DNA of 64,000 nt. It comes from an uncultured Alcaligenaceae bacterium. GTDB taxonomy: Bacteria; Pseudomonadota; Gammaproteobacteria; Burkholderiales; Burkholderiaceae_B. The first letter of the stretch is position 1; each line of letters starts with the position of its first letter. The stretch covers positions 11,495 through 75,494 of the forward strand of contig CALEQZ010000009.1 in assembly GCA_937908115.1 (NCBI GenBank), given 5' to 3'. Positions 50,489-59,251 of this stretch are shown here, in pieces. Made by a program: the position numbers and the translations under genes. The notes beneath the pieces were generated by a model, which searched no databases, had not been told where the DNA came from, and was given only the letters and a program-made list of their open reading frames with translations.

Positions 50489-52102
50489 ATGAGCGCCCAA
50501 CCCGCAGCCGAAACCACCAGCGCGTCGCGCGAGCCGGCCCGTCCCGCCCGGGCCGCCGAACATCCGCCCCTGACGGGCGCGACGCGCATCGTCGGGTCGA
50601 TCGCGCTGTCGACCGCCGTGTTCATGAACGTGCTGGACACGTCCATCGCCAACGTCTCCATTCCGAGCATCTCGGGTGACCTGGGCGTGAGCGCCAGCCA
50701 AGGGACCTGGGTCATTACCTCGTTCGCGGTGGCCAACGCCATCACCGTGCCGTTGACCGGCTGGCTGACCCAGCGTTTCGGGCAAGTACGGCTGTTCCTG
50801 ATCTCCACCCTGCTCTTCGTGCTGTCTTCGTGGCTATGCGGCTTCTCGCCCACGCTGGAAGCCCTGGTTGCCTTCCGCGTGCTGCAAGGTGCAGTGGCCG
50901 GGCCCATGATCCCGCTGTCGCAGGCGCTGATGCTGGCCAGCTTCCCGAAGGAGAAGTCCGGCATGGCCCTGGCGGCCTGGGCCATGACCACCCTGGTCGC
51001 CCCCGTGGTCGGGCCGCTGCTGGGTGGGTGGATCTCGGACAACTACACCTGGCCCTGGATCTTCTACATCAACGTGCCCGTCGGCTTGCTCGCTGCATGG
51101 GTAAGCTGGCGCATCTACAAAGACCGGGAATCCGTCACGCAGAAACTGCCCATCGACAAAGTGGGGCTGTTCCTGCTGGTGCTGTGGGTGGGCGCGCTGC
51201 AAATCCTGCTCGACAAGGGCAAAGAACTCGACTGGTTCGAAAGCACCACCATCGTGGCCCTGGGCGTAGTGGTGGTGGTCTGCTTCGTGTTCTTCGTGAT
51301 CTGGGAACTGACTGAAAAGCACCCCATCGTCGACCTGCGGCTGTTCAAGGTGCGCAACTTCACGGTGGGCGCGCTGACGCTGGCCGTGGCCTATGGCGTG
51401 TTCTTCGGCAATCTCGTGCTCCTGCCGCTCTGGCTGCAAAGCAACATGGCCTACACGGCTACCTATGCCGGCGTGGTGCTGGCGCCGGTAGGCCTGTTGG
51501 CCATCACGCTCACACCCATAGTAGGCAGGATGCTCGCGCACACTGACCCGCGCCGCATCGTCACCGTGTCTTTCCTGCTCTTTGCCCTGGTCTCGTACAT
51601 GCGCTCCGGCTTCAACACCGACACCGATGTGGCCACGCTCGTCATTCCCACCATCATCCAGGGCGCAGCCATGGCGGGCTTTTTCGTGCCGCTGACCTCG
51701 ATCACGCTGTCGAGCATCGAGCCATGGCGCATTCCGGCGGCTTCCGGGCTATCGAACTTCGCGCGGCTGACGGCCGGCGGCTTCGGCACCTCGATCGCCA
51801 CCACGCTGTGGGACAACCGGGCATCCATGCACCACGCGCAGCTGACCGAAGTGGCCAGGCCGGGCCAGCAGGCCTTCGACCACGCCATGGGCGTGTTGCA
51901 GGGCAGCGGCATGTCGCCGGAGCAGTCGCTGAACATGATCGACAGGCTGATCAATACCCAGGCCTTCACCATGTCGGCGGTCGACCTCTTTTATGCCTCG
52001 GCAGTGATCTTCGTCCTGCTCATCGCCACGGTGTGGTTCGCCAAGCCCCGCAACCAGGGCGGGGGAGGCGGCGCGGCAGAGGCGGCAGCCGGCGCGCACT
52101 GA
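50489..52102 (+). CDS. emrB: MFS drug exporter of the EmrB (DHA2, 14-helix) type
   Basis: A 537-residue inner-membrane drug:proton antiporter. MFS DHA2 marks: VFMNVLDTSIANVSIPSISGDL (motif D1) near residue 45, WLTQRFGQVRLFLISTLLFVLSSWLCG (motif A), RVLQGAVAGPMIPLSQALML (motif B) and VAPVVGPLLGGWISDNYTWPWIFYINVPVG (motif C). About 14 membrane segments are predicted. GAGGAGAG precedes the ATG. With the adaptor and channel it should form a tripartite pump for hydrophobic drugs; substrates cannot be read from sequence. Confidence 0.94.
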   Translation: MSAQPAAETTSASREPARPARAAEHPPLTGATRIVGSIALSTAVFMNVLDTSIANVSIPSISGDLGVSASQGTWVITSFAVANAITVPLTGWLTQRFGQVRLFLISTLLFVLSSWLCGFSPTLEALVAFRVLQGAVAGPMIPLSQALMLASFPKEKSGMALAAWAMTTLVAPVVGPLLGGWISDNYTWPWIFYINVPVGLLAAWVSWRIYKDRESVTQKLPIDKVGLFLLVLWVGALQILLDKGKELDWFESTTIVALGVVVVVCFVFFVIWELTEKHPIVDLRLFKVRNFTVGALTLAVAYGVFFGNLVLLPLWLQSNMAYTATYAGVVLAPVGLLAITLTPIVGRMLAHTDPRRIVTVSFLLFALVSYMRSGFNTDTDVATLVIPTIIQGAAMAGFFVPLTSITLSSIEPWRIPAASGLSNFARLTAGGFGTSIATTLWDNRASMHHAQLTEVARPGQQAFDHAMGVLQGSGMSPEQSLNMIDRLINTQAFTMSAVDLFYASAVIFVLLIATVWFAKPRNQGGGGGAAEAAAGAH

Positions 52103-52160
52103 CAAAAGAAGAAGTCGCGCGCGACGCGGCCGCCCAGGCCAGAGGCCCGCCCCGCCGCCC

Positions 52161-53696
52161 TCAGCGCCGGCGCGATCCCAACAGGGAACCCAGTACGCCG
52201 CGCACCAGTTGGTTGGCGATCTGGCGCATGGCGCTCTTGGCGGCCATCTGCACCAGCCCGTCGCGCTTGCCGCCGCGCGGGCCCGTGGAGCCGAACAGCA
52301 TGTCATTGACGCTGTCCATCAGGCCGCCTTCGCCCGCCTGCGCGGGGTCCTTGCCCGGCACCGCCTTGCCGGACGAACGCGCGGCGCCCGTCGGCGCTGC
52401 CTGGCTGCCCTCCGGGGCAGAGGCGCGCCTTGTCAGCACCTCGTAGGCCGATTCCCGGTCAATGGCCTGCTCGTACTTGGCGCGCAGTGGGTGCGACTGC
52501 CGCAGCGCCTGGCGCTCGGCGTCCGTGGCCGGGCCGATGCGGCTGCCCGGCGGCACGATCCAGGCACGCTCGGTGGGGGTGGGCGTACCATTTTCGTCGA
52601 GCAGCGAGATCAGCGCCTCGCCCACGCCAAGCTCGGTGATGGCGGCTTCGATATCCAGCCCTGCGTTAGGCCGCATGGTCGAGGCGGCAGTCTTGACCGC
52701 CTTCTGGTCGCGCGGCGTGAAGGCGCGCAGCGCGTGCTGCACGCGATTGCCGAGCTGGCCCAGCACCGCGTCGGGAATGTCCAATGGGTTCTGGGTCACG
52801 AAGTACACGCCCACCCCCTTGGAGCGCACCAGGCGCACCACTTGCTCGATCTTTTCCAACAGGGCGGGCGGTGCCTGGTCAAATAGCAGGTGGGCCTCGT
52901 CGAAGAAGAACACCAGCTTGGGCTGGGGCAGGTCGCCCACCTCGGGCAGCTTTTCATAGAGATCGGCCAGCAGCCACAGCAGGAACACCCCATAAAGGCG
53001 CGGGGACTGCATCAGCCGGTCGGCCGCCAGCACATTGATCACCCCCCTGCCCTGTTCGTCGGTGCGCATCAGATCGGCCACGTCCAGCATGGGCTCGCCG
53101 AAAAAGCGGTCGGCCCCCTGCGATTCCAGTTGCAGCAGGCTGCGCTGGATGGCCCCGACACTGGCGGCCGACACATTGCCGTACCGCATCTTGAGCTCGG
53201 CTGCACGCGCTGCCACGTCTTGCAGCATGGCGCGCAAATCCTTCAGGTCGAGCAGCAGCTGCCCTTCATCATCGGCCACGCGGAACGCCAGCGCCAGAAC
53301 GCCTTCCTGCGTTTCGTTCAGCTGCAGCATGCGCGCCAGCAGCAGCGGCCCCATGTCGGATACGGTGGCGCGCACCGGCAGCCCCTGCTCACCGAAAACA
53401 TCCCACAGCGCCACGGGGTTGCCGCCCCATTCGGGCTCGTCCATGCCCAGGCGGGCCAGGCGTTCCTGCAGCTTGGGCGAATTGGCACCCGGCTGGGAAA
53501 TGCCGGTCAGGTCGCCCTTGACGTCGGCCAGGAATACCGGCGTGCCGATGCGGGAAAAAGCCTCGGCCAGTACCTGGAGCGTGACCGTCTTGCCGGTGCC
53601 GGTGGCGCCGGTGATGCAGCCATGGCGGTTGGCCAGCGCCGGCAGCAGGGTCAACCGGGCATGGGCGTTTCGGGCGATCACGATGGGAGCGGACAT
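52161..53696 (-). CDS. HerA-like helicase/ATPase (DUF853)
   Basis: A 511-residue P-loop ATPase. Walker A is GATGTGKT near residue 31, Walker B is VFFFDEAHLLF near 258, followed by the sensor region VGVYFVTQNPLDIPDAVLGQLGNR. These are the features of the DUF853/HerA-FtsK family (YjgR-like proteins), whose cellular role is not settled. The C-terminal 100 residues are Ala/Gly-rich and end in a basic helix (AAKSAMRQIANQLVRGVLGSLLGSRRR). The start ATG at 53696 begins MSAPIVIARN. Confidence 0.88.
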   Translation of the reverse strand: MSAPIVIARNAHARLTLLPALANRHGCITGATGTGKTVTLQVLAEAFSRIGTPVFLADVKGDLTGISQPGANSPKLQERLARLGMDEPEWGGNPVALWDVFGEQGLPVRATVSDMGPLLLARMLQLNETQEGVLALAFRVADDEGQLLLDLKDLRAMLQDVAARAAELKMRYGNVSAASVGAIQRSLLQLESQGADRFFGEPMLDVADLMRTDEQGRGVINVLAADRLMQSPRLYGVFLLWLLADLYEKLPEVGDLPQPKLVFFFDEAHLLFDQAPPALLEKIEQVVRLVRSKGVGVYFVTQNPLDIPDAVLGQLGNRVQHALRAFTPRDQKAVKTAASTMRPNAGLDIEAAITELGVGEALISLLDENGTPTPTERAWIVPPGSRIGPATDAERQALRQSHPLRAKYEQAIDRESAYEVLTRRASAPEGSQAAPTGAARSSGKAVPGKDPAQAGEGGLMDSVNDMLFGSTGPRGGKRDGLVQMAAKSAMRQIANQLVRGVLGSLLGSRRR

Positions 53697-53912
53697 GTGT
53701 GGTCTCCGTAGGCGCAGTGACGTTGCCGGCAGTTTATAAGGCCATGGCCCGGCGCCCAAAGCGATCGCACGGCGCACGGCGCGTCAGGGGACGCGGATAC
53801 CCGCCACGCCGAGGCCGCGATCCGGCGCTCGGGCCGACATCGTCCGGGCGCCCCTCGGGGTTCATCGGGCAAGCTAAAATACCCCCTTTGCCGAATCACC
53901 AAAAGAACAGCC

Positions 53913-54644
53913 ATGGCCGGACACAGCAAATGGGCCAATATCCAGCACCGCAAGGGGCGCCAGGACGCCAAGCGCGGCAAGCTCTGGACCAAGATCATCC
54001 GTGAAATCACCGTGGCCGCCCGCGCAGGCGGGCCCGACCCGGACAGCAATCCGCGCCTGCGGCTGGCCTGGGACAAGGCCACTGCGGCCAACATGCCCAA
54101 GGACAACATCCAGCGGGCCATCGCGCGGGGCACTGGCGGCAATGAAGGCGCCAACTATGAAGAAGTCCGCTACGAAGGCTACGGCGTCGGCGGCGCGGCG
54201 GTCATCGTCGACTGCATGACGGACAACCGCACCCGCACCGTGGCCGAAGTCCGCCATGCCTTCTCCAAGCACGGCGGCAACCTCGGCCAGGAAGGATCGG
54301 TCGCCTTCATGTTCCTGCACTGCGGGCAGTTCATCTTCGCGCCCGGCACCCCGGAAGACAAGGTGATGGAAGTCGCGCTCGAGGCGGGCGCCGACGACGT
54401 GCAGACCGACGATGAAGGCCTGATCGAGGTCATCTGCGCCCCTTCGGCTTACTCGGCGGTCAACGACGCGTTCCGCGCCGCGGGCCTGCAGCCCGAGGTG
54501 CAGGGCATCGTCATGAAGCCGCAGAACGAGACCGAGCTGACCGGCGAAGATGCCGTCAAGATGCAAAAGCTGCTCGACGCACTGGAATCCCTGGACGACG
54601 TGCAGGAAGTGTATACGAACGCAGTATTGGACGAGACCGCCTGA
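53913..54644 (+). CDS. YebC/PmpR-family transcriptional/translation-associated protein
   Basis: A 243-residue protein with the full YebC signature from the start: MAGHSKWANIQHRKGRQDAKRGKLWTKIIREI, then GTGGNEGANYEEVRYEGYG, AFSKHGGNLGQEGSVAFMF and a C-terminal domain ending LDALESLDDVQEVYTNA. Family members act as DNA-binding regulators (PmpR) or, in recent work, relieve ribosome stalling; the second role is not tested here. AAAGAACAGCC precedes the ATG. An inverted repeat (CCGGCGCTGC/GCAGCGCCGG, 54655-54684) separates it from purD. Confidence 0.94.
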   Translation: MAGHSKWANIQHRKGRQDAKRGKLWTKIIREITVAARAGGPDPDSNPRLRLAWDKATAANMPKDNIQRAIARGTGGNEGANYEEVRYEGYGVGGAAVIVDCMTDNRTRTVAEVRHAFSKHGGNLGQEGSVAFMFLHCGQFIFAPGTPEDKVMEVALEAGADDVQTDDEGLIEVICAPSAYSAVNDAFRAAGLQPEVQGIVMKPQNETELTGEDAVKMQKLLDALESLDDVQEVYTNAVLDETA

Positions 54645-54704
54645 CCGGCGCCGCGCCGGCGCTGCCTTTGCGCGCAGCGCCGGGATAACCTGGCAAGACA
54701 AAAC

Positions 54705-56006
54705 ATGAAACTCCTGGTAATCGGTTCGGGCGGCCGCGAACATGCCCTGGCCTGGCGGCTGGCCCAGTCGCCGCGTGTGCACAAGGTATACGTGGCACCG
54801 GGCAACGGCGGCACCGCGCTGGCCGACAATCTCGAAAACGTCGACATCACGGACTTGGCTGCCCTGGCCGATTTCGCGGCGCGCGAGCACGTCGCACTGA
54901 CCGTGGTCGGCCCGGAAGCGCCGCTGGCCGCAGGGGTGGTCGACCTGTTCCGCGAGCGCGGCCTGAAGATCTTCGGGCCGACCCGTGCAGCGGCGCAGCT
55001 GGAAAGCTCCAAGGACTTCGCCAAGGCGTTCATGACGCGCCACAAGATCCCGACGGCGCGCTACCAAACGTTCACCGATCCGGCCGCTGCCCATGCCTAT
55101 ATCGACGAGCAAGGCGCGCCCATCGTGGTCAAGGCCGACGGCTTGGCCGCCGGCAAGGGCGTGGTGGTGGCCACCACGGCCGAGGAAGCGCACCGGGCGG
55201 TCGACGCCATGCTGGGTGACGGGTCGCTGGGCGCGGCCGGCGCGCGCGTGGTCATCGAAGAGTGCCTGCAGGGCGAGGAAGCGAGCTTCATCGTCGTCTG
55301 CGACGGCCACAATGTCCTGCCGTTGGCCACCAGCCAGGACCACAAGCGCCTGCTCGACGGCGACGCCGGCCCCAATACCGGCGGCATGGGCGCGTATTCG
55401 CCCGCGCCCATCGTCACGCCCGAGCTGCACCACCGCATCATGCGCGAGATCATCCTGCCCACCATCCAGGGGATGGCGCGCGATGGGCTGCCGTATACGG
55501 GCTTTCTGTACGCCGGGCTGATGATCGCGCCGGGCGACGATCCGAACCGCCCGATCAAGGTCCTGGAATACAACTGCCGCATGGGCGACCCGGAAACCCA
55601 GCCGATCATGATGCGGATCAAAAGCGATTTGCTCGATGTGCTGGAAAATGCCGTGGAAGGCAAGCTGGACCAGGCCGAAATCGCGTGGGACCGCCGTACC
55701 GCGCTGGGCGTGGTGCTGGCCGCGGCCAATTACCCGGGCACGCCCCGCACCGGGGACGCCATCACCGGCCTGCCCGAACAGGCGCCGGACTGCATGGTGT
55801 TCCATGCCGGCACCCGCCTGGATGGCCAGACGGTGCGCACCAGCGGCGGGCGCGTGCTGTGCGTAACGGCGTTGGGCAACTCGGTAAGGATCGCGCGTGA
55901 GCGCGCCTACCAGGCCGTGGATCGGATTGCCTTCGAGGGGCGCCAGTTCCGAAGCGATATCGGCTGGCGCGCGTTGAAACGGCAACCGACCAAGGGCTCG
56001 CCATGA
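54705..56006 (+). CDS. purD: Phosphoribosylamine-glycine ligase
   Basis: A 433-residue ATP-grasp enzyme of purine synthesis that joins glycine to phosphoribosylamine. Marks: MKLLVIGSGGREHALAWRLAQS at the N-terminus, VVGPEAPLAAGVVD, the ATP-grasp loop PIVVKADGLAAGKGVVVATT near residue 141, and the C-terminal metal-binding LEYNCRMGDPETQPIMMR. It overlaps hemF by 4 bases (ATGA). Confidence 0.97.
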   Translation: MKLLVIGSGGREHALAWRLAQSPRVHKVYVAPGNGGTALADNLENVDITDLAALADFAAREHVALTVVGPEAPLAAGVVDLFRERGLKIFGPTRAAAQLESSKDFAKAFMTRHKIPTARYQTFTDPAAAHAYIDEQGAPIVVKADGLAAGKGVVVATTAEEAHRAVDAMLGDGSLGAAGARVVIEECLQGEEASFIVVCDGHNVLPLATSQDHKRLLDGDAGPNTGGMGAYSPAPIVTPELHHRIMREIILPTIQGMARDGLPYTGFLYAGLMIAPGDDPNRPIKVLEYNCRMGDPETQPIMMRIKSDLLDVLENAVEGKLDQAEIAWDRRTALGVVLAAANYPGTPRTGDAITGLPEQAPDCMVFHAGTRLDGQTVRTSGGRVLCVTALGNSVRIARERAYQAVDRIAFEGRQFRSDIGWRALKRQPTKGSP

Positions 56007-56941
56007 CCATCTCCGAAGCTGCCGGCGCGGGACTGTCCGCGCTGGTCGAACCTGCCCGGCAATACTTCACCGAGCTGCAAGCGCGCATCGTCGCCGCGCT
56101 GGAACAAGCCGACGGAACCCCCTTTCGCAGCGATTCCTGGCAGCGCCCGGAAGGCGGCGGGGGCCTGTCGCGCCTGATCGAAAACGGCCCGCTGCTCGAG
56201 CGCGGCGCCGTCCTGTTCAGCCACGTCCACGGCAAGACCCTGCCGCCGTCGGCCAGCGCGCACCGGCCCGAGCTGGCCGGCCGGCCCTGGCAGGCCATGG
56301 GCGTCTCGCTCGTGCTGCATCCGCGCAACCCCTACGTCCCGACGGTGCACATGAACGTGCGCGTCTTTCTCGCGCTTGCGCCGCAAGGTAGCGGCGCAAG
56401 CGACGTATTTTGGTTCGGCGGAGGCATGGACCTGACGCCCTACTACCCTTTCGAGGAAGACGCCCGGCACTTCCATCGCGTCTGCCGCCAGGCCCTCGAC
56501 GCCCATGGCGCGCAATACTACCCGCGCTACAAGCGCTGGTGCGATGAATACTTCTTCCTGAAACACCGCAACGAGGCGCGCGGGATAGGCGGCATTTTTT
56601 TCGACGACCTGAGCGAGCCCGGCTTCGACGCGAGCTTTGCCATCGTGCGCTCGGTGGGCGATGCCTTCCTTGAAGCCTACTTGCCCATCGTCGAGCGTCG
56701 CCGCGGCCAGCCCTACGGCGAGCGCGAGCGCGACTTCCAGGCGTATCGGCGCGGCCGCTACGTCGAGTTCAACCTCGTCTACGACCGGGGTACCTTGTTC
56801 GGCCTGCAGTCCGGCGGACGCACCGAATCCATCCTGCTGTCCATGCCGCCTTCAGCCAGCTGGCGCTACGATTGGAAGCCCGAGCCGGGCACTCCGGAAG
56901 CGGGGCTGTACGACTACCTCGAGCCGCGGGACTGGGCATGA
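56003..56941 (+). CDS. hemF: Oxygen-dependent coproporphyrinogen III oxidase
   Basis: A 312-residue enzyme that converts coproporphyrinogen III to protoporphyrinogen IX with oxygen in haem synthesis. Signature regions: VLHPRNPYVPTVHMNVRVFLAL, FWFGGGMDLTPYYPFEEDARHFH near residue 135 and YKRWCDEYFFLKHRNEARGIGGIFFDDLSEPGF. The ATG lies inside the purD stop, so it is translationally coupled. The gene belongs to the housekeeping run purD-hemF-nadD. Confidence 0.97.
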   Translation: MTISEAAGAGLSALVEPARQYFTELQARIVAALEQADGTPFRSDSWQRPEGGGGLSRLIENGPLLERGAVLFSHVHGKTLPPSASAHRPELAGRPWQAMGVSLVLHPRNPYVPTVHMNVRVFLALAPQGSGASDVFWFGGGMDLTPYYPFEEDARHFHRVCRQALDAHGAQYYPRYKRWCDEYFFLKHRNEARGIGGIFFDDLSEPGFDASFAIVRSVGDAFLEAYLPIVERRRGQPYGERERDFQAYRRGRYVEFNLVYDRGTLFGLQSGGRTESILLSMPPSASWRYDWKPEPGTPEAGLYDYLEPRDWA

Positions 56942-57017
56942 TGGAAGGCGGCCACCGGCGTGCCGGACGTTGGCGGCCGCCCGTGCCGGCGCCCCTGCCC
57001 GACCGCGGATGCATGCC

Positions 57018-57605
57018 ATGACACGCATCGGCCTGCTCGGCGGCAGCTTCGACCCCGTCCACGTCGCGCACATGGCGTTGGCCAAGGCCGCGCGCGATGC
57101 GCTTGGCCTGGACGAAGTCCAACTGATACCGGCGCGCGCCCCGTGGCAGCGCAGGCCGCTGGCGGCCGCGCCCGAACATCGCCTGGCCATGCTGGAGCTG
57201 GCGGTGGCGGACGAGCCGGGGCTGCGGATCAACCCGCTGGAGTTGCGGCGCGAAGGCCCGACGTATACCGTGGACACGCTGCGCGAGCTGCCGGCCGGGC
57301 CGCGCTACGCATGGATATTGGGAGCGGACCAGCTGGCCAATTTCTGCACGTGGCGCGCCTGGGAAGAGATCGCCTGCATGGTCGACCTGGCGGTGGCCGC
57401 CCGCCCGGGCGCATCCGTACAGGCCCCCCCAGCGCTGCGGCAGGCGCTGGCCGCCGCCGGCCGGGCGCTGCTCAGCATTCCTTTCGACGAAATGGCCATA
57501 TCGGCCTCGGACATCCGCGCGCGGATCGCCCAGGGCAAATCCGTGCACGGCATGATCGCGCCGGCCGTGCTCGATTACATCGCACGGCACGGCCTGTACC
57601 GCTAG
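57018..57605 (+). CDS. nadD: Nicotinate-nucleotide adenylyltransferase
   Basis: A 195-residue nucleotidyltransferase that forms deamido-NAD from nicotinate mononucleotide and ATP. It starts TRIGLLGGSFDPVHVAHM, with the HxGH-type active-site motif in its family variant DPVHVAHM, then TYTVDTLREL, WILGADQLANFCTW and the C-terminal ISASDIRARIAQGKSV carrying the ISSTxxR motif. The ATG at 57018 is favoured; an in-frame ATG at 57009 is possible. rsfS follows after 35 bases. Confidence 0.96.
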   Translation: MTRIGLLGGSFDPVHVAHMALAKAARDALGLDEVQLIPARAPWQRRPLAAAPEHRLAMLELAVADEPGLRINPLELRREGPTYTVDTLRELPAGPRYAWILGADQLANFCTWRAWEEIACMVDLAVAARPGASVQAPPALRQALAAAGRALLSIPFDEMAISASDIRARIAQGKSVHGMIAPAVLDYIARHGLYR

Positions 57606-57640
57606 GCCCGCCGACGCGCCATCCGCGCTATATTTTCCAG

Positions 57641-58033
57641 ATGGACATTCAAAAACTGCAACGCGCCGTCATCGACGCGCTCGAAGACGTCAAGGCGCAG
57701 GACATCAAGGTCTTCAACACCACGCACCTGACGAGCCTGTTTGACCGCGTCATCATCGCCACGGCGACCTCCAACCGCCAGACGCGGGCGCTGGCCGCCA
57801 GCGTCGCCGACAAGGCCCGCAGCCTGAAAGTCCCCGTGGTCTCCACCGAAGGCGAGGAAACCGGGGAATGGGTACTGGTCGACCTCGGCGACGTCATCGT
57901 GCACATCATGCAGCCGGCCATCCGCCAGTACTACAACCTCGAAGAGGTCTGGGGCGGCAAACCGGTGCGCGTCAAGCTGTTGCCGGAATCGACCCGGCCG
58001 GTGTTCGCCTCATCGAGCGGGCCGGCGGCTTGA
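57641..58033 (+). CDS. rsfS: Ribosome silencing factor RsfS
   Basis: A 130-residue protein that binds uL14 and blocks 50S-30S joining in starved cells. Family pattern: VIDALEDVKAQDIKVFNTTHLTSLFDRVIIATATSNRQTRALAASV near the start and GEWVLVDLGDVIVHIMQPAIRQYYNLEEVWG in the middle. It follows nadD, the common order. Its TGA stop overlaps the TTG start of rlmH. Confidence 0.96.
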   Translation: MDIQKLQRAVIDALEDVKAQDIKVFNTTHLTSLFDRVIIATATSNRQTRALAASVADKARSLKVPVVSTEGEETGEWVLVDLGDVIVHIMQPAIRQYYNLEEVWGGKPVRVKLLPESTRPVFASSSGPAA

Positions 58034-58500
58034 AGCTCATCGTCGCAGCCGTCGGCACGCGCATGCCCGCGTGGGTGGACGAAGCCTGGCGAGACTATGC
58101 CAAGCGGCTGCCGCCCGACTGCGCCCTGTATCTGCGCGAGATCAAGCCCGAGCCGCGCACCGGCGGCAAGACGCCCGCGCAGATGATGGCTGCCGAAGCG
58201 CGCCGCATCGAGGCGGCGATCCCGCCCGGCGCCCTGCGCGTGGCGCTCGACGAGCGCGGCCGCGACCTGACCACCGGGCAGCTCGCCCGCGAGCTCGACC
58301 GCTGGCGCGGCGAGGGGCGCGACGTGGTGCTACTGGTGGGCGGGCCTGACGGCCTGGACGAGGCGCTGAAGCGGTCCTGCGCCCAAAGCCTGCGCCTGTC
58401 CTCGCTCACCCTGCCTCATCCCCTGGTGCGCGTGCTGCTGGCCGAGCAGCTCTACCGCGCATGGTCCATCCTGAGCGGCCACCCCTACCATAGAGCATGA
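58030..58500 (+). CDS. rlmH: 23S rRNA (pseudouridine-1915-N3)-methyltransferase RlmH
   Basis: A 156-residue SPOUT methyltransferase, the exact usual length, for methylating pseudouridine 1915 in helix 69. Marks: KLIVAAVGTRMPAWVDEAWRDYAKRLP at the N-terminus and the trefoil-knot motifs VVLLVGGPDGLDEALK and LSSLTLPHPLVRVLLAEQLYRAWSILSGHPYHR. The start is a TTG at 58030 overlapping the rsfS stop; no ATG or GTG is available at the right place. It overlaps maf by 4 bases (ATGA). Confidence 0.95.
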   Translation: MKLIVAAVGTRMPAWVDEAWRDYAKRLPPDCALYLREIKPEPRTGGKTPAQMMAAEARRIEAAIPPGALRVALDERGRDLTTGQLARELDRWRGEGRDVVLLVGGPDGLDEALKRSCAQSLRLSSLTLPHPLVRVLLAEQLYRAWSILSGHPYHRA

Positions 58501-59120
58501 CCAAGCGAGATCCGGCCGCACCGGCGGCCGCAATCTACCTGGCCTCGGCCAGCCCGCGCCGCCGCGAGCTGCTGGCGCAGATCGGCGTTCCCCATGAAGT
58601 GCTGCGCGTGCCCGCACCGCCCGGCGAAGACGAACCCTGGCATCCGGGTGAGTCGGCGGTCGACTACGTCGAGCGCACCGCGCGGGAGAAAGCCGAGCGG
58701 GCGATGGCGTGGATAGACGCGCAGCGCCTGCCGGCGCTGCCCGTGCTGGCTGCCGACACCACCGTCATCAAGGACGGCATGGTGCTCGGCAAGCCCGCCG
58801 ACCGGGACGACGCCCGCCGCATCCTGCGGTTGTTGTCGGGATCGCGCCATGAGGTGCGCACCGCCGTCGTGCTGGCGCACGGGCCCCGCCGGGACATGCT
58901 GGTCTCGGTCACGGCGGTGGACATGCGCGAGCTCTCCGATGACGAAATCGACCGCTACTGCGACAGCGGCGAACCCTGGGGCAAGGCCGGCGCCTACGGC
59001 ATCCAGGGGCTGGCAGGCTGCTTCGTCGCCCGCATAGAAGGCAGCTACACCGGGGTCATGGGCTTGCCCCTGTACGAGACGGCCGCGCTGCTGGCCCGCG
59101 TGGGCGTGCGCCGGCCCTGA
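58497..59120 (+). CDS. maf: Maf-family nucleoside triphosphate pyrophosphatase (YhdE type)
   Basis: A 207-residue Maf protein that hydrolyses non-canonical or excess nucleotides (dTTP/UTP in the YhdE group). Motifs: IYLASASPRRRELLAQIGV, VLAADTTVIKDGMVLGKPAD and CDSGEPWGKAGAYGIQGLAGCFVARIEGSYTGVMGLPL. It ends the run nadD-rsfS-rlmH-maf. In many betaproteobacteria rng (RNase G) follows; here the strand changes after 131 bases and no rng is present. Confidence 0.95.
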   Translation: MTKRDPAAPAAAIYLASASPRRRELLAQIGVPHEVLRVPAPPGEDEPWHPGESAVDYVERTAREKAERAMAWIDAQRLPALPVLAADTTVIKDGMVLGKPADRDDARRILRLLSGSRHEVRTAVVLAHGPRRDMLVSVTAVDMRELSDDEIDRYCDSGEPWGKAGAYGIQGLAGCFVARIEGSYTGVMGLPLYETAALLARVGVRRP

Positions 59121-59251
59121 CCGCGCCTGGGCCGCCAGTCGGCTAGCGTTGCCGCGGGGCTCCTCGCGGCAATCCCCGCGGCGCCGACTGCGCCAGTGCG
59201 CCCGCCTGGCCATGCACCACCGGGGCGCGGCCCGGGCGCCCGGCAAGCGCG

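Noticed and set aside
49003..51042. 679-codon minus-strand open frame across the efflux genes
   Set aside because: Antisense to three well-supported genes, no domain and no ribosome binding site; a codon-bias shadow.
53874..55985. 703-codon minus-strand open frame across yebC and purD
   Set aside because: Translation shows no domain, and both genes on the other strand are unambiguous.
59121..59251. Possible remnant of rng after maf
   Set aside because: The 131-base gap is too short, and no RNase G motif can be read in any frame.
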